Positions 52,024-63,801 are shown, numbered from the stretch's first letter. The stretch is 64,000 nt of DNA from Pantoea sp. At-9b (GCF_000175935.2 NC_014840.1:257081-321080); one strand, 5' to 3'. Program-made: numbers and translations. Notes: generated by a model from the sequence alone, not told the origin.

Positions 52024-53166
52024 TTAGATCCTTAGCGTTGGCACTGTTTCACCGCATAACTGATCATAAATGGCGATCAACTCGTAATCCTGCGGAATAC
52101 GTTTCCAGCTTTCGGCAAAACGGCGGATCGCCGGTAGCAACAAATCTATTTGCAGTGTGTCGAGGGTATATCCCATTTTGCTGAACACGCCATCCACTGC
52201 CTGCCGCCCGGAGTGCTTACCCAGCACCAGTCGATATTCACGTCCTACCAGCGCCGGGTCGATAGCCTGATAACTCTCCCGATCGCGCAGTAAGGCAGCG
52301 ACATGCACGCCGGATTCATGGGTGAAAACTTGATCGCCCACCAACGGATGCTGAACATCGATGGTACGTTGTGCCGCTTCAGCGACCTGCTGACATAGCG
52401 CCGGGAGCAGACGAAAATCGACGCCGCAGTCCTGCTCCAGACAGCGGCTGAGACCGAGTGCGACCGTCTCCAGCGCCGCATTGCCTGCCCGTTCACCTAA
52501 TCCCAACACGGTCGTGTTCACGCTGGTTGCACCGGCCTGGACAGCGGCCAGCGTGTTGGCGGTTGCCAGACCTAAATCATCGTGCGCATGCATTTCAATC
52601 TCGAATGGCCAAATGTTACGCAGCGCGGTAATACGGGCAGCGGTGGTAAAGGGATCAAGCACTCCCAGGGTATCGGCAAAGCGCAGCCGTTGCGCACCAG
52701 CTTCCTGTGCCGCCTGCGCCACCAGGCGTAGATCGCGATCGCTGGAGCGGGAAGCATCTTCACATCCCACGCAAACCTTCATCCCCAACGATCGTGACAA
52801 CGCAATGAGATCGGCAAGCCGCTCCAGTAAGACCGGCAGTGCCTCACGTAACTTGTACTGCCGCAGCTTTTCGGAAGTGGGCAGCGAGATATCGACCCAG
52901 TCCATCCCCAACTCCGCACTCTGGCGGATCTCATCAGCGTTCATGCGACACCAGGTCATTAAGGTGGCATCAGGCAGATGGCGGCGAACCAGTTGGATGC
53001 GTGCGCGCTCCTCTTCACCCATGGCCGGGGTTCCTACTTCCAGCGCTGTGATACCGGCATCGTATAACGCTTCTGCGATGGCGATTTTTTCACTGGCGCG
53101 AAACGCTACGCCAGGACTCTGTTCACCGTCCCGCAGGGTGGTATCGTTAATCAAAACTGTAGACAT
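52024..53166 (-). CDS. nifV: NifV, homocitrate synthase
   Basis: The 380-residue protein is an HMGL-like TIM-barrel enzyme: [17 protein letters not shown] (residues about 5-21) is the substrate/metal motif, and [15 protein letters not shown] (about 193-207) holds the second metal site. It condenses acetyl-CoA and 2-oxoglutarate to homocitrate, the organic ligand of FeMo-co. The ATG at 53166 has AGGAGG ten bases upstream; the longer frame from 53265 would overlap nifS. Confidence 0.96.
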   Translation of the reverse strand: MSTVLINDTTLRDGEQSPGVAFRASEKIAIAEALYDAGITALEVGTPAMGEEERARIQLVRRHLPDATLMTWCRMNADEIRQSAELGMDWVDISLPTSEKLRQYKLREALPVLLERLADLIALSRSLGMKVCVGCEDASRSSDRDLRLVAQAAQEAGAQRLRFADTLGVLDPFTTAARITALRNIWPFEIEMHAHDDLGLATANTLAAVQAGATSVNTTVLGLGERAGNAALETVALGLSRCLEQDCGVDFRLLPALCQQVAEAAQRTIDVQHPLVGDQVFTHESGVHVAALLRDRESYQAIDPALVGREYRLVLGKHSGRQAVDGVFSKMGYTLDTLQIDLLLPAIRRFAESWKRIPQDYELIAIYDQLCGETVPTLRI

Positions 53167-53179
53167 CGCCGTATCCTCC

Positions 53180-54382
53180 TCAGCCGTAGGTGGGCATAAA
53201 TGCGGCCTGTTCCGGCGCAGGTTTGCCATCCTGCCAGTAAGGCGACAGCAGGCGGAGACGGGCAATAATGGCGGGCAACGTCTGAATGACGTACTCGATC
53301 TCTTTTTCCCGGGTATAACGCGACAGTGAAAAACGAATGCTGCCGTGCGCTGCCGTGTAGGGAATATTCATCGCCCGCATGACATGTGAGGGTTCAAGCG
53401 ATCCTGAAGTGCAGGCACTGCCGCTGGAAGCCGCAATCCCGGCCTGGTTCAACAGCAATAAAATGGCTTCCCCTTCGATATACTCAAACGCCAGATTGAC
53501 GGTGCCTGGAACACGCGGCTGTTCACCTCCCATCACCCGGACGGAAGGAATTTGGGCAATCACGCTTTGCTGGAGTCTGTCCCGCAACTGTCCGAGGGTA
53601 CTCATTCCCGGCAGATGCACCTGCGCCAGTTCACACGCCATCCCCATACCGACGATACCAGCGATATTTTCCGTACCGGCGCGACGTCCCCGTTCCTGGT
53701 GACCGCCGCGCAGCAAGGGACGAAAACGGGTTCCGCGCCGGAGATAGAGACAGCCCACACCTTTAGGTCCGTGCAGTTTATGGGCGGAACAGGAGAGCAT
53801 ATCGATCTTAGTCTGCCCCACATGGAGGGGAATCTTGCCTGTCACCTGTACCGCATCACAGTGGAATAACGCGCCATACTCATGGGCCAGCGCTGCCATG
53901 TCCTCCACCGGAAACATCACCCCGGTTTCGTTGTTGGCCCACATCACACTGACCACCGCCACCCGCTGGCTCAACGCCTGGCGATACTGCGCCATATCCA
54001 GTGCACCTTCACTATCGACTGCCAGTCGATGAATCAGGTAGCCATGGCGTTCCAGATACTCGCAAACCTCCAGTGTCGCCGGATGTTCGACCGCGGTGGT
54101 GATGATTTCCCGTCTTTCCGGCTGTGCCTCCACCGCACTGTGCAGCGCGGTGGAGGTGGCTTCGGTGGCGCAGGAGGTAAAGATAATTTCACTGCTGTGT
54201 TCCGCGCCGAGTAGCGCCGCCACCTGCTGATGGGCGCGTTCTAACGCAGCGCGGGATGGCGTACCAAAATCGTGGATCGAGGAGGGATTACCGTAATGCT
54301 CGGTTAAAAACGGCATCATCGCTTCAAGCACCATCGGGTCAATACGGGTGGTAGCGTTGTTATCCAGATAAACCTGCTTCAT
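53180..54382 (-). CDS. nifS: NifS, cysteine desulfurase
   Basis: The 400-residue fold-type I PLP enzyme starts [12 protein letters not shown]. The Schiff-base lysine is K202 in [10 protein letters not shown], and the sulfur-carrying Cys is C324 in [11 protein letters not shown]. It supplies sulfide for Fe-S clusters built on NifU. It lies 29 bases after nifU and 13 bases before nifV in the same operon. Confidence 0.96.
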   Translation of the reverse strand: MKQVYLDNNATTRIDPMVLEAMMPFLTEHYGNPSSIHDFGTPSRAALERAHQQVAALLGAEHSSEIIFTSCATEATSTALHSAVEAQPERREIITTAVEHPATLEVCEYLERHGYLIHRLAVDSEGALDMAQYRQALSQRVAVVSVMWANNETGVMFPVEDMAALAHEYGALFHCDAVQVTGKIPLHVGQTKIDMLSCSAHKLHGPKGVGCLYLRRGTRFRPLLRGGHQERGRRAGTENIAGIVGMGMACELAQVHLPGMSTLGQLRDRLQQSVIAQIPSVRVMGGEQPRVPGTVNLAFEYIEGEAILLLLNQAGIAASSGSACTSGSLEPSHVMRAMNIPYTAAHGSIRFSLSRYTREKEIEYVIQTLPAIIARLRLLSPYWQDGKPAPEQAAFMPTYG

Positions 54383-54411
54383 ATGCGTGTTCCCCTTTGA
54401 TTAACGACGGT

Positions 54412-55236
54412 TTAAACCGCCACCACTTCCATATAACAACCGGTGCGTTCCATCAGTTTTTGCTGCAACCAGGCGAGGGTCATATCGGTCATCATGCAAC
54501 CGCTGCAACTGCCGGTCAGGCTGACAGTCACGGTGTGATTGGCGACATTCACCAGCGACATATCGCCGCCATCGGCCTGGATATGCGGCCGCAGTTCGGT
54601 GATGGTTTCCATCACGTCTTGCCAGTGGGGATCTTTGGCAGGGCTGACCGGGGCAGTCATCTCGGGAGCGCTGGCGAGAATAGCCGCGAGTGCCAGCTCG
54701 ATTTTTTCATGACAGGAGGTGCAGCCACCGCCCGCTTTGGTGTAGTTGATCACTTCCTCAAGTGTGGTAAGTCCGTTACTGAGCACGGCACGGCGGATGT
54801 GCCCCTCATCCACACCAAAGCATTTGCAAATCAACGCTCCTTCTTCGTGGTCATCGTCGAGGCTGAGCCCGCGATAGTTGGCAATTGCCGCATGCAGCGC
54901 TTCCTGGCCCATCACTGAACAATGCATTTTTTGTGGCGGCAGGCCGTCAAGGTAATCCGCAATTTGTTGATTGGTGACCTGTTCAGCTTCAGCAAGCGTG
55001 CGGCCAATAATCAGCTCAGTCAGAGCAGAAGACGAAGCAATGGCGCTGCCGCAACCAAAGGTCTGAAATCCGGCCTCCAGAATGGTTTCATTTTCCGGAT
55101 CAACTCGCAGCATCAGACGCAGAGCATCGCCGCAGCTCAGCGATCCCACATCGCCAATCGCGTTAGCTTCATCCACCACTCGGGCATTGCGGGGATTGAA
55201 AAAATGATCTTTCACCTTCTCGGAATAATTCCACAT
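54412..55236 (-). CDS. nifU: NifU, Fe-S cluster scaffold
   Basis: The 274-residue protein has three parts: an IscU-like domain with C35, C62 and C106; a central permanent [2Fe-2S] domain with C137, C139, C172 and C175; and a C-terminal Nfu domain with C244-x2-C247. It assembles clusters for nitrogenase using sulfur from NifS. The ATG at 55236 ([15 protein letters not shown]) follows GGGAG; an upstream start at 55320 lies inside the sigma-54 promoter. It leads the nifUSVWZM operon. Confidence 0.97.
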   Translation of the reverse strand: MWNYSEKVKDHFFNPRNARVVDEANAIGDVGSLSCGDALRLMLRVDPENETILEAGFQTFGCGSAIASSSALTELIIGRTLAEAEQVTNQQIADYLDGLPPQKMHCSVMGQEALHAAIANYRGLSLDDDHEEGALICKCFGVDEGHIRRAVLSNGLTTLEEVINYTKAGGGCTSCHEKIELALAAILASAPEMTAPVSPAKDPHWQDVMETITELRPHIQADGGDMSLVNVANHTVTVSLTGSCSGCMMTDMTLAWLQQKLMERTGCYMEVVAV

Positions 55237-55315
55237 GCTCTCAGCTCCCAGTACTATGACGGAAAGCGCCTTGGCGCATTTCCCCGCCGTAATAAACAGC
55301 GGGATATCACTAGCA

Positions 55316-55331
55316 AGCAAAAGCAGTACCA
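55316..55331 (-). promoter_or_regulatory. Sigma-54 promoter of nifUSVWZM
   Basis: On the minus strand TGGTACTGCTTTTGCT has TGGTAC, GG-N10-GC and a good -12 element. The start is expected near 55305, about 69 bases before nifU. Confidence 0.87.
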
Positions 55332-55375
55332 GAAGTAAAAATCGATAATATTCAGTGCAATAGTGGATTTTTCAT

Positions 55376-55400
55376 AAAAAAACCGCGCTCAGTGTCGCGG
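55376..55400 (-). terminator. Terminator of nifENX
   Basis: On the minus strand CCGCG-ACACTGAG-CGCGG is followed by a run of seven T. It lies about 40 bases after the nifX stop and before the nifU promoter. Confidence 0.85.
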
Positions 55401-55405
55401 TGATA

Positions 55406-55421
55406 TGTGGGGTTTGTCACA
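55406..55421. promoter_or_regulatory. NifA upstream activator site for nifU
   Basis: TGT-GGGGTTTGTC-ACA matches TGT-N10-ACA exactly, centred about 108 bases upstream of the predicted nifU start point. Confidence 0.85.
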
Positions 55422-55439
55422 GTTGTGTCAGAGAAGCGA

Positions 55440-55898
55440 CTAGCGTATGTCTTTATCATCCCATTCTTTTTCCTCCAGCAATCGGGCGAAGCGCTCCGGG
55501 TCACGCTTCTTTTTACGCTGCTCTTTGTCGTACCAGTAGTGATGAATCTCCTGAAGCAATTCGCCAATGGTGGTACTCGCAGGCACACGCACCGCCCGCA
55601 CGCCAATTTGCAGTAGCTGGCGAAACACCATCTCGCCGATTGCCACACAATACAGGGTGACGCAATCTTCCAGCGCGTTGATGCGACTGCTGATTTTCTC
55701 CTCCTGATGGCCTGAAAATACGGCAAAGTCAGCCACGCGCAACAGCATCACTTCATGTTCTTTTACCCCGTATACCACCAGGCGGGGGGTTGCACCAAAA
55801 TGCTGGTCTACATGGAGGCAATCCGAGCTGGCAAAGGCCACTTTCATTGGCCACTCGTCCGCGCAGACGGTACTGAACTGCCGGTTAACATGGTACAT
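55440..55898 (-). CDS. nifX: NifX, FeMo-co precursor carrier
   Basis: The 152-residue protein holds one NifX/NafY-type domain (V-A-F-A-S-S-D-C-L-H-V-D-Q-H-F-G-A-T-P-R, about residues 20-39). It stores and transfers NifB-co and VK-cluster to NifEN. I chose ATG at 55898 (MYHVNRQFSTV), which aligns with the Klebsiella start and overlaps the nifN end by 14 bases; an earlier in-frame start is at 55916. Confidence 0.93.
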   Translation of the reverse strand: MYHVNRQFSTVCADEWPMKVAFASSDCLHVDQHFGATPRLVVYGVKEHEVMLLRVADFAVFSGHQEEKISSRINALEDCVTLYCVAIGEMVFRQLLQIGVRAVRVPASTTIGELLQEIHHYWYDKEQRKKKRDPERFARLLEEKEWDDKDIR

Positions 55899-57258
55899 GC
55901 TGAGCCCCCGGGCCAAATTGCTGGCGTAAAGGTGAACGCCAGGGGGAAAGGGAATGATGGTGCTGGCTCATCACATTAGCCAGTTCAAACAAGGTGTCAC
56001 GGATTCCCATATACCCCTGACGCACTCGACGAAACTCGCCCAACCGATCGTAAATGGGAAAACCGGCACGAATCAGGGAGAGACCCGCATGCCGGGCCAG
56101 ATCGGCCGCGTGAGAGTTTGCTACCAACAGGCTAGCCGGGTTGAGGCGTAGCAGATCCTGCATATCCTCCAAATCGCCAATGACCACCTCATCGACCGGT
56201 AAATGGGACAATCCTCTCTGGCTGACCGGCGCTATAATCGGGCCAGCGACCATGCCCTGGCTGGCGGCAAAATCACACCAGGCCGCCAGCAGATCGCCTT
56301 CTGCCGCCATGGCTATTGGCACGCCCTGAAGCCACATATGGCAGTCGATCATCGCATCCTGCAACTGCCCGCGTTGACGTTCTATCCAGCCTGGTACGCT
56401 GCGACCCGAGATCACCTTCAACTGGTTGATAAATTGATCGCACAACGCCAGTGTCATCAGATGCGGTAGGGTGATCACTTCACCACGGCTGCGCTGAGCC
56501 AGCAGGCTAGCGGCATGGGACAGCGACACACCAATGGCGAAGGTACACAGGCTTTGGCCCATCTGTTCGATGTGTGCGAGAGAGCTACCGCCTTGCGTCA
56601 CCGGTGAGAAATCACCACTCGCCAGATGCCCATCCAGCGATAACGACAGATCCGGCACCATCACGGGTTGCAAACCAAACGCCTCGACGTAGCTGCGTAG
56701 TAACTCCACCTCGCCGGGCGTGACCAAATGACTAAGCAGCAGATTGACGCGTCGATTGCGCCCCACGCCCAGCGGTTTATCCGGGACCCATTGCTCGATC
56801 ATACTTTCCACGACGGCACTGAAGCCATTCTCCAGTGAGCCGTAAAAATCAGGGGTATTGACCGTTAATAAGGCCACCCCTTTAAAGCGGGGGGACGCCT
56901 CACGAAACTGGCGTACTACGCGGGAAATGTCGCTACCCTGCGCCTCCGACAATCCGGTACTGAGCAATACGATGGCTTTCGGGTTATTGCGCTGACACAG
57001 CGTGTTCAGTGCCGTCATAATATTGTCGTCGGCTCCCATAATGGTCGACGTCGGGTCCATTGCGGTGGATTGCAGTGGGATAGGGTCATGAAAATGCTGG
57101 ATAAAAAAGACTTTAGCGAAGGCGCTGCACCCCTGCGCGCCATGTACCAGCGGAATACAATGTTCAAACCCCATGCTGGCGAGGATAGCACCGAGCGGTT
57201 GCCCGCTCTTGACCGGACTGACAGCCAACGGTTTTTTAGAACGAATAATCTCTGCCAT
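55885..57258 (-). CDS. nifN: NifN, FeMo-co assembly scaffold beta subunit
   Basis: The 457-residue protein is a NifK paralogue. K-S-G-Q-P-L-G-A-I-L-A-S-M-G-F (about residues 18-32) and H-G-A-Q-G-C-S-A-F-A-K (about 39-49) correspond to the NifK regions; with NifE it forms the NifE2N2 scaffold on which NifB-co becomes FeMo-co. It starts 15 bases after nifE and ends overlapping nifX. The length agrees with the family. Confidence 0.96.
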   Translation of the reverse strand: MAEIIRSKKPLAVSPVKSGQPLGAILASMGFEHCIPLVHGAQGCSAFAKVFFIQHFHDPIPLQSTAMDPTSTIMGADDNIMTALNTLCQRNNPKAIVLLSTGLSEAQGSDISRVVRQFREASPRFKGVALLTVNTPDFYGSLENGFSAVVESMIEQWVPDKPLGVGRNRRVNLLLSHLVTPGEVELLRSYVEAFGLQPVMVPDLSLSLDGHLASGDFSPVTQGGSSLAHIEQMGQSLCTFAIGVSLSHAASLLAQRSRGEVITLPHLMTLALCDQFINQLKVISGRSVPGWIERQRGQLQDAMIDCHMWLQGVPIAMAAEGDLLAAWCDFAASQGMVAGPIIAPVSQRGLSHLPVDEVVIGDLEDMQDLLRLNPASLLVANSHAADLARHAGLSLIRAGFPIYDRLGEFRRVRQGYMGIRDTLFELANVMSQHHHSLSPWRSPLRQQFGPGAQHVPC

Positions 57259-57273
57259 AACCTGCTCCTGCGG

Positions 57274-58647
57274 TTAATGCCACGGCGCGCGCGCATGGGT
57301 TTGTGACCATATCGGGCTTTCCAGCGTCTGGCACAATTGCTCCGCCAACGTAATGATGCCCTGATAGCCCGCATAAGCATGTTCACGTTCCTGATTGATA
57401 TCGAGGAACGGCAAGCGCGCTTTGTAGGCGGTATACATATTGCGTCCACCGGCGATCATCATGTCCGCCTGATAGCGGTAGACCACATCAAGCAGGGTGC
57501 GGGCATTTCCTTCATCCAGCATCAAGGCATCGTCACCCATCAGCTCACGGATGCGTTGTTTATCCTCTTCGGTGGACTTGCGCGTGCCGGTGGCAACCAC
57601 GGTCATGCCAAGATCCTGCAACGCTGACACTACCGACCACGACTTCACGCCACCGGTATAGAGCAACGCCTTACGTCCACGCAGACGTTCGCGATAGGGG
57701 GCCAGCGCCAGTTCAGCAGCCTGTTCTTCACGTGTAATCAATACTTCGGTGCGCTGCATCAGATCGTTATCACCGGTCAGAGCAGCCAACTGGCGCAGGG
57801 ATTCCGAGGTCGCACGCACCCCGTAGAAACTGCCTTCAAACCACGGGATGCCGTAACGCTGTTCCAACGCACGCGCCACGTTGATTAAGGCACGTGAGCA
57901 CACCAGCATGTTGACCTGCGCACGGTGCAGCGTCTGTATTTCAGCAAAACGGCCGTCGCCGGAAAGCGTGCCCAGCACGCGGATGCCCAACTCATCCAGC
58001 AACGGCTGGATATGCCAGAACTCCCCGGCAATATTGTATTCACCGATCAGCCCGATATCGTGACGATGTTCCGGCAGGAAAGGGGAGTTATCGGGCCAGG
58101 GAGCCGGCTCACGCCCGCCAATCACCTGCTTCACCATCATTTCACCGGCCAGACGATTACCGAGGTTTTTGCTGCCATAAAAACCGGCAACATCAATGGC
58201 GATCACCGGTACGCCGGTAGCCGTTGCCGCCGCCCGACACACCGCCTCGATATCGTCCCCTTCCATGGCCGGTACACAGGTGTTGTAGATAAACACCGCC
58301 GCCGGATGGTAACGATTGACGATATGGCGCACAGCATGAAATAAGCGACGTTCGCCGTGCCCCATAATCACATCCTGCTCATTTAAATCGGTAGTAAAGC
58401 CCAGCCGGTTTATCACCGCTCCCGAGCTAAAGCTGCCGCGATTATCCCAGGAGCTGCCGGTGCAACCAATTGGGCCATGAACCAGATGCGCCACATCAGC
58501 AATCGGCAGCAACGTAATTTGCGCACCATCGAAGGCACAGCCACCCGCCGTCGCCCCTGGCTTGGGCGCACTACAGCCGGACTTTTGCTTTTGGTTGTGT
58601 TCACAGGCAGGCTCATCCAGCAGTGCCAGAATCTCATTCCCCTTCAT
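57274..58647 (-). CDS. nifE: NifE, FeMo-co assembly scaffold alpha subunit
   Basis: The 457-residue protein is a NifD paralogue. C-A-F-D-G-A (about residues 37-42) and [11 protein letters not shown] (about 58-68) keep the cluster-ligand cysteines; [12 protein letters not shown] (about 121-132) is the third Cys block. It leads the nifENX operon, which has its own GG-N10-GC promoter (58684-58699) and NifA site (58733-58748). Confidence 0.97.
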   Translation of the reverse strand: MKGNEILALLDEPACEHNQKQKSGCSAPKPGATAGGCAFDGAQITLLPIADVAHLVHGPIGCTGSSWDNRGSFSSGAVINRLGFTTDLNEQDVIMGHGERRLFHAVRHIVNRYHPAAVFIYNTCVPAMEGDDIEAVCRAAATATGVPVIAIDVAGFYGSKNLGNRLAGEMMVKQVIGGREPAPWPDNSPFLPEHRHDIGLIGEYNIAGEFWHIQPLLDELGIRVLGTLSGDGRFAEIQTLHRAQVNMLVCSRALINVARALEQRYGIPWFEGSFYGVRATSESLRQLAALTGDNDLMQRTEVLITREEQAAELALAPYRERLRGRKALLYTGGVKSWSVVSALQDLGMTVVATGTRKSTEEDKQRIRELMGDDALMLDEGNARTLLDVVYRYQADMMIAGGRNMYTAYKARLPFLDINQEREHAYAGYQGIITLAEQLCQTLESPIWSQTHARAPWH

Positions 58648-58683
58648 AATTACCTCATTGACTGATTGGGTTAGCTTAGCCGT

Positions 58684-58699
58684 TGCAAATCACAGACCA
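58684..58699 (-). promoter_or_regulatory. Sigma-54 promoter of nifENX
   Basis: On the minus strand TGGTCTGTGATTTGCA has TGG at -24 and a perfect TTGCA at -12 with GG-N10-GC spacing. The start is near 58673, 26 bases before nifE. Confidence 0.87.
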
Positions 58700-58732
58700 G
58701 TTAATGCGCATTGATTTTAAAAGAGAAAATGT

Positions 58733-58748
58733 TGTCACTTTTGCAACA
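58733..58748. promoter_or_regulatory. NifA upstream activator site for nifE
   Basis: TGT-CACTTTTGCA-ACA matches TGT-N10-ACA, and with its neighbours forms TGTTG...CAACA. The centre is only about 68 bases from the start point, closer than the other sites in the cluster. Confidence 0.8.
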
Positions 58749-58810
58749 AAGCAGACAATGACGGCAGGGACCTCACAAGACAGAACACTTCCCGTGAGGC
58801 CGAAGGTGGA

Positions 58811-59473
58811 TCAGAAAACACGACTTTCCAGCGGATTGGTACGGTTGAGTCGTTTTGCCAGCCACGGAGGCAGTTGCCCGGCTAGCAGCTTGTTGATGTT
58901 GTCGCATTGGGTGGAAATGGCGAGTCCGGATGACACTTTCATCGGATGGATGTTATGGCGGATCAGTCTGGCCGCTGCGGGGCCGCCAATCGCCTCACAA
59001 AACAACAGCTGACAGTCACCCAGCAGTTTTGCCCGAACCTCATTTGGCTCCTGTTCCTGAGGCGCAGAGGGGTAACGACGTAAGCTATGCAACCAGTAGC
59101 CTTCATCATCAAAGCCGTAAATAAAGAACAACCGCCCCTGACCAAAATGACCATTGATCACCAGACCATCCTGCGAACAAAACGCCACCAACAATTGCGG
59201 CTTGCGCTGGGAACTGTTTTGGACACGCAGATGGAAGGGTAACTCACCGCGCAGGCAGGATTTAATCCGTGACCAGCGTCCGGGCGACATCAACACATCT
59301 TCAGCCGGAAAGAAGGCTTCAAGTTGACGCTGGGTGTAAGCCGCCAGGCGCGCAGGAGTTAACGCTTCATCCTGTTCGCGAGTCAGCCAAGTCATGATCT
59401 GCGCCGGTTGTAGCTCTGGCAGGCACTGAAACAGCGCCAGCATGCGCCAGAAAAGCACATCGTTGTCAGACAT
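58811..59473 (-). CDS. nifY: NifY, apo-MoFe protein chaperone
   Basis: The 220-residue protein has an N-terminal helical part (about 1-95) and a C-terminal NifX-like domain (about 105-215; G-L-V-I-N-G-H-F-G-Q-G-R-L-F-F). It binds apo-NifDK until cofactor is inserted. The ATG at 59473 (MSDNDVLFWRML) follows AGGGGG and matches the Klebsiella length; the longer frame from 59611 would overlap most of nifT. It overlaps the nifT end by eight bases. Confidence 0.95.
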   Translation of the reverse strand: MSDNDVLFWRMLALFQCLPELQPAQIMTWLTREQDEALTPARLAAYTQRQLEAFFPAEDVLMSPGRWSRIKSCLRGELPFHLRVQNSSQRKPQLLVAFCSQDGLVINGHFGQGRLFFIYGFDDEGYWLHSLRRYPSAPQEQEPNEVRAKLLGDCQLLFCEAIGGPAAARLIRHNIHPMKVSSGLAISTQCDNINKLLAGQLPPWLAKRLNRTNPLESRVF

Positions 59474-59702
59474 TATCCGCCCCCTGAATTTGTGCATCGC
59501 GACTGGCATGCAGGCTAACAGGAAAATTCGGCCGCCCCGGCTGAAGACTGACGTAATAGCAACGTCCACCCTCCAGCGCAACAGCCCCGCCCCAGCGTTC
59601 TGGTGTGTCATATTCGACCTGCGTCACCCTGGCCTCCAGATCCTGTTTGGCGATATAACAATACAAATCTGCGCCACGTTGGCGAAAAATCACCCTCGGC
59701 AT
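59466..59702 (-). CDS. nifT: NifT, small nif protein of unknown role
   Basis: The 78-residue protein has the NifT/FixU pattern (P-R-V-I-F-R at the start, L-Y-C-Y-I-A-K-Q-D-L-E-A at about 13-24, and W-G-G-A-V-A-L-E-G-G). Its role is not settled in any organism. Of two adjacent ATGs I prefer 59702 because GGGGGAG abuts the first. It lies between nifK and nifY, 42 bases after the nifK stop, with a strong hairpin in the gap. Confidence 0.92.
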   Translation of the reverse strand: MPRVIFRQRGADLYCYIAKQDLEARVTQVEYDTPERWGGAVALEGGRCYYVSLQPGRPNFPVSLHASRDAQIQGADNV

Positions 59703-59716
59703 CATCTCCCCCTGTA

Positions 59717-59735
59717 GCCCCGCCTCGGGCGGGGC
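59717..59735 (-). promoter_or_regulatory. Strong hairpin between nifK and nifT
   Basis: GCCCCGCC (59717-59724) and GGCGGGGC (59728-59735) pair perfectly around three bases. There is no T run. Placed directly after nifHDK, it may protect the 3' end of that message and lower nifT and nifY output. Confidence 0.7.
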
Positions 59736-59744
59736 GCATGATCA

Positions 59745-61307
59745 TTAACGAATAAGGTCAAAGCCGTAATCGGTTTTGCCAAGTTTGATGGTGTCTTTGT
59801 CCACTTTTTCCAGCACCGCATTCACCAGCGTGGTCAGCATGCTCATGGCACCCTCATAACCCCAGGTGGTCTGGCGATGCAGATGGTGGCGATCGAACAA
59901 GGGGAATCCCAGACGGATCAACGGCACTTCAAACTGTTCGCCTTTTGCCAGGGTGTCGCGTTGGATGAATTTGGCGTAGGAGTTACCGATCATAAAATCC
60001 GGCTGACGGGTGAACATCAGTGAACGGAAATGCCACAGGTCGCAGTTGATAAACACCTCGCTTTCTTTGCCGTAAGGTGACGTTTCCAGCATCTTTTTCA
60101 TGGCTTTCTGCCAGCGTTTGCTGCCGTTATGACACAGCACCACGGTGGGTTCACAGCCAAGCTCCAGCAGAAAACGGGTTAAGCCCATAACAAAATCCGG
60201 GTCACCAAACAGCCCGAATTTTTTGCCGTGCAGCCATGAGTGGGAATCCAGCATCATATCCACCAGACGGCCACGTTCCAGCGCCAACACATCGGGGATG
60301 GCTGTGCCGGTCAACTGGCTGACGGTCATCAGCAAGTCATCGGTAGCGGCCAGCCCCATTGGGATCTGCACCTCGGTCGCAGGTTGGTTCCACATCTCCT
60401 GCACCACTTTTTTGCTTTTCACCAGTTGCCAGGGCTGCAGCAACAACGTATCGATGGCATCGGGGGCCTCGCGCATCTCCTGCTGTGTGGTGCCTCCGGC
60501 ATACATGTGGTAATGCCCATCAGCCGGGGTGTCCAGCACCTCGGAAGGATCGGACAGCAGGCTACAGGGCACCGCCATTTGCGCCATCATGCGTTTCAGC
60601 ACGCGGAAATTGCCCAGATAAGTTTCGAAGCCAGTCACCATATTCAGACGGGGAATTCTGCCGGGTTGCGCCTCATGATCTGCCGTGAAAGTTTTGGCAA
60701 AACCTTCAAACATATTGTCCCAGCCGGTGATATGGCTGCCAATAAAACTCGGGGTATGCGCAAAGGGCACCGGCAGGCTGGCATCGACAAAACCGTCTTT
60801 CTTGGCGTTGGCGATAAATGCCTGCAAATCATCACCAATGACCTCGGCCATGCAGGTGGTGGAGACCGCGATGATCTCCGGTTTATACAGGATGCTGGCA
60901 TTTTGCAGCCCGGTATTCATGTTGTTATTGCCGCCGAACACCGCCGCATCCTCAGTCATCGAGTCTGATACGCAGGCCACCGGCTCCTTAAAATGACGGT
61001 TAAAATAGGTGCGAAAATAAGCCACACACCCCTGAGACCCGTGTACGTAGGGTAGGGTGTTGGCAAATCCCAGCGAGCAGAGCACCGCACCAAGAGGCTG
61101 GCAGGCTTTGGCCGGGTCAATGGTTAGCGCTTCGCGTTTGAAATTCAGGGCTTCGTATTCGGCAGTGGTGGTCCATTGAAAGACCTCCTGGACCCGTGCC
61201 TGATCCCAGGCTTCTTCCTGAGAACGTTTGCCACTGAACAGTTTCTGGTATTCATCCTGTTCGAATAAAGGATGACAATTATGAATCTTATCAACAGTCT
61301 GGCTCAT
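59745..61307 (-). CDS. nifK: NifK, nitrogenase MoFe protein beta subunit
   Basis: The 520-residue protein keeps the three P-cluster cysteines: C69 (D-P-A-K-A-C-Q-P-L-G), C94 (H-G-S-Q-G-C-V-A-Y-F) and C152 (V-S-T-T-C-M-A-E-V-I-G-D-D). With NifD it forms the alpha2-beta2 MoFe protein that reduces N2. The ATG at 61307 follows GGAGGAGAATACC and gives the known length. It begins 55 bases after nifD. Confidence 0.98.
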   Translation of the reverse strand: MSQTVDKIHNCHPLFEQDEYQKLFSGKRSQEEAWDQARVQEVFQWTTTAEYEALNFKREALTIDPAKACQPLGAVLCSLGFANTLPYVHGSQGCVAYFRTYFNRHFKEPVACVSDSMTEDAAVFGGNNNMNTGLQNASILYKPEIIAVSTTCMAEVIGDDLQAFIANAKKDGFVDASLPVPFAHTPSFIGSHITGWDNMFEGFAKTFTADHEAQPGRIPRLNMVTGFETYLGNFRVLKRMMAQMAVPCSLLSDPSEVLDTPADGHYHMYAGGTTQQEMREAPDAIDTLLLQPWQLVKSKKVVQEMWNQPATEVQIPMGLAATDDLLMTVSQLTGTAIPDVLALERGRLVDMMLDSHSWLHGKKFGLFGDPDFVMGLTRFLLELGCEPTVVLCHNGSKRWQKAMKKMLETSPYGKESEVFINCDLWHFRSLMFTRQPDFMIGNSYAKFIQRDTLAKGEQFEVPLIRLGFPLFDRHHLHRQTTWGYEGAMSMLTTLVNAVLEKVDKDTIKLGKTDYGFDLIR

Positions 61308-61362
61308 GGTATTCTCCTCCCGCGCCACAAATCGGTGAACTGACGGGATTGCATAAGAGATG

Positions 61363-62811
61363 TCAGGCGGACTTCAACCAGGGCGCTGTAAGCTGGCCCC
61401 AGGCGGGATTATTTAGGGTCATATCCATATCACGGGCAAAAATGGCAAAGCCGTCATAGCCGTGATAGGGACCGGAGTAGTCCCAGGAGTGCATCTGGCG
61501 GAACGGCACGCCCATCTTCTGGAAAATGTACTTTTCCTTGATCCCTGAGCCGATCAAGTCTGGCTTGAGCGCTTTGACAAATGCTTCCAGCTCATAACTG
61601 CTGGCATCGTCGAACAACAGCGTGCCCTCCTTCAGATCCGGCAAAGTACGGTCGTAGTCGTCGTTATGACCGAACTCGTAACCGGCGGCGATGATCTCCA
61701 TACCCAGATCTTCATAAGCACCAATCAGATGGCGTGGACGCAGCCCCCCCATGTAAAGCAGCACTTTGCGGCCTTCCAGCCGTGGCCGGTATTTCGCGAT
61801 GATGGCGTCGTTTTGCGCCTGATAGCGGGCAATCACCGCCTCGGCATTGGCACGAATCTGGTCATCAAACTGGTCGGCGATTTTGCGTAACGACTCAGCC
61901 ACTTTGGTCGGACCAAAGAAGTTGTATTCCATCCACGGAATGCCGTGCTTCTCTTCCATATGGCGCGAGATGTAGTTCATCGAGCGATAGCAGTGCACCA
62001 GATTAAGTTTCACAAACGGGGTGTTTTCCATTTCCACCAGCGTGCCATCGCCAGACCACTGCGCTACCACCCGCAACCCCATCTCCTCCAGCAGGATACG
62101 GGAGGCCCAGGCGTCGCCGCCGATGTTGTAGTCACCAATAATCGCCACATCGTAGGGAGTGGTGGTAAAGGGTTGCCCTTCGCGGTTGTCCAGCACCCAG
62201 TCACGGATCACATCATTGGCGATATGGTGCCCCAGCGACTGCGATACGCCGCGAAAGCCTTCGCAGCGTACCGGCACCACCGGTTTGTTGATGGCCGTGC
62301 TGCTGGCTTTCGCCACGGCGGAGATATCATCGCCAATCAGTCCTACCGGGCATTCCGACTGAATACTGATCCCTTTGGTTAGCGGGAACAGTTCCTCCAT
62401 CTCTTCAATCAATTTGGTGAGTTTTTTATCCCCGCCAAACACGATGTCACGCTCCTGAAAATCGGAGGTGAAATTGAGGGTCACAAAACTGTCGACCCCG
62501 CTGATCCCGGTAAAATAGTTACGGCGTCCGGCCCGTGAATACTGGCCGCAGCCAATGGGGCCGTGCGAGATATGGGCCATATCTTTGATTGGTCCAAACA
62601 CCACCCCTTTGGAACCGGCATAGGCACAGCCACGGACGGTCATCACACCAGGTTGTGATTTGCGGTTGGAGATGATGCATTTCCCGACACTCTCCATTTC
62701 CGGGTCGGTCACCATCATGTGTTTACGGCGTTCCTTGCGCGTTTTTTCCGGGTAGATCTCCAGCACCTCCTGGATAATCTCCAGATTACGATCGGCTGTT
62801 GCATTGCTCAT
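61363..62811 (-). CDS. nifD: NifD, nitrogenase MoFe protein alpha subunit
   Basis: The 482-residue protein has all expected ligands: P-cluster C62, C88 and C154, and FeMo-co C274 ([10 protein letters not shown]) and H441 (R-Q-M-H-S-W-D-Y). V70 and the [11 protein letters not shown] block are also conserved, so this is a Mo-type subunit rather than VnfD/AnfD. It lies 12 bases after nifH in the nifHDKTY operon. Confidence 0.98.
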   Translation of the reverse strand: MSNATADRNLEIIQEVLEIYPEKTRKERRKHMMVTDPEMESVGKCIISNRKSQPGVMTVRGCAYAGSKGVVFGPIKDMAHISHGPIGCGQYSRAGRRNYFTGISGVDSFVTLNFTSDFQERDIVFGGDKKLTKLIEEMEELFPLTKGISIQSECPVGLIGDDISAVAKASSTAINKPVVPVRCEGFRGVSQSLGHHIANDVIRDWVLDNREGQPFTTTPYDVAIIGDYNIGGDAWASRILLEEMGLRVVAQWSGDGTLVEMENTPFVKLNLVHCYRSMNYISRHMEEKHGIPWMEYNFFGPTKVAESLRKIADQFDDQIRANAEAVIARYQAQNDAIIAKYRPRLEGRKVLLYMGGLRPRHLIGAYEDLGMEIIAAGYEFGHNDDYDRTLPDLKEGTLLFDDASSYELEAFVKALKPDLIGSGIKEKYIFQKMGVPFRQMHSWDYSGPYHGYDGFAIFARDMDMTLNNPAWGQLTAPWLKSA

Positions 62812-62823
62812 GGGCTATTCCTG

Positions 62824-63801
<978 letters not shown>

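Noticed and set aside
52481..53329. 282-codon plus-strand frame antisense to nifV
   Set aside because: Arg/Ser-rich shadow with no family resemblance; nifV is certain here.
60240..60968. 242-codon plus-strand frame inside nifK
   Set aside because: His- and Gly-rich antisense shadow of nifK, with no initiation signal.
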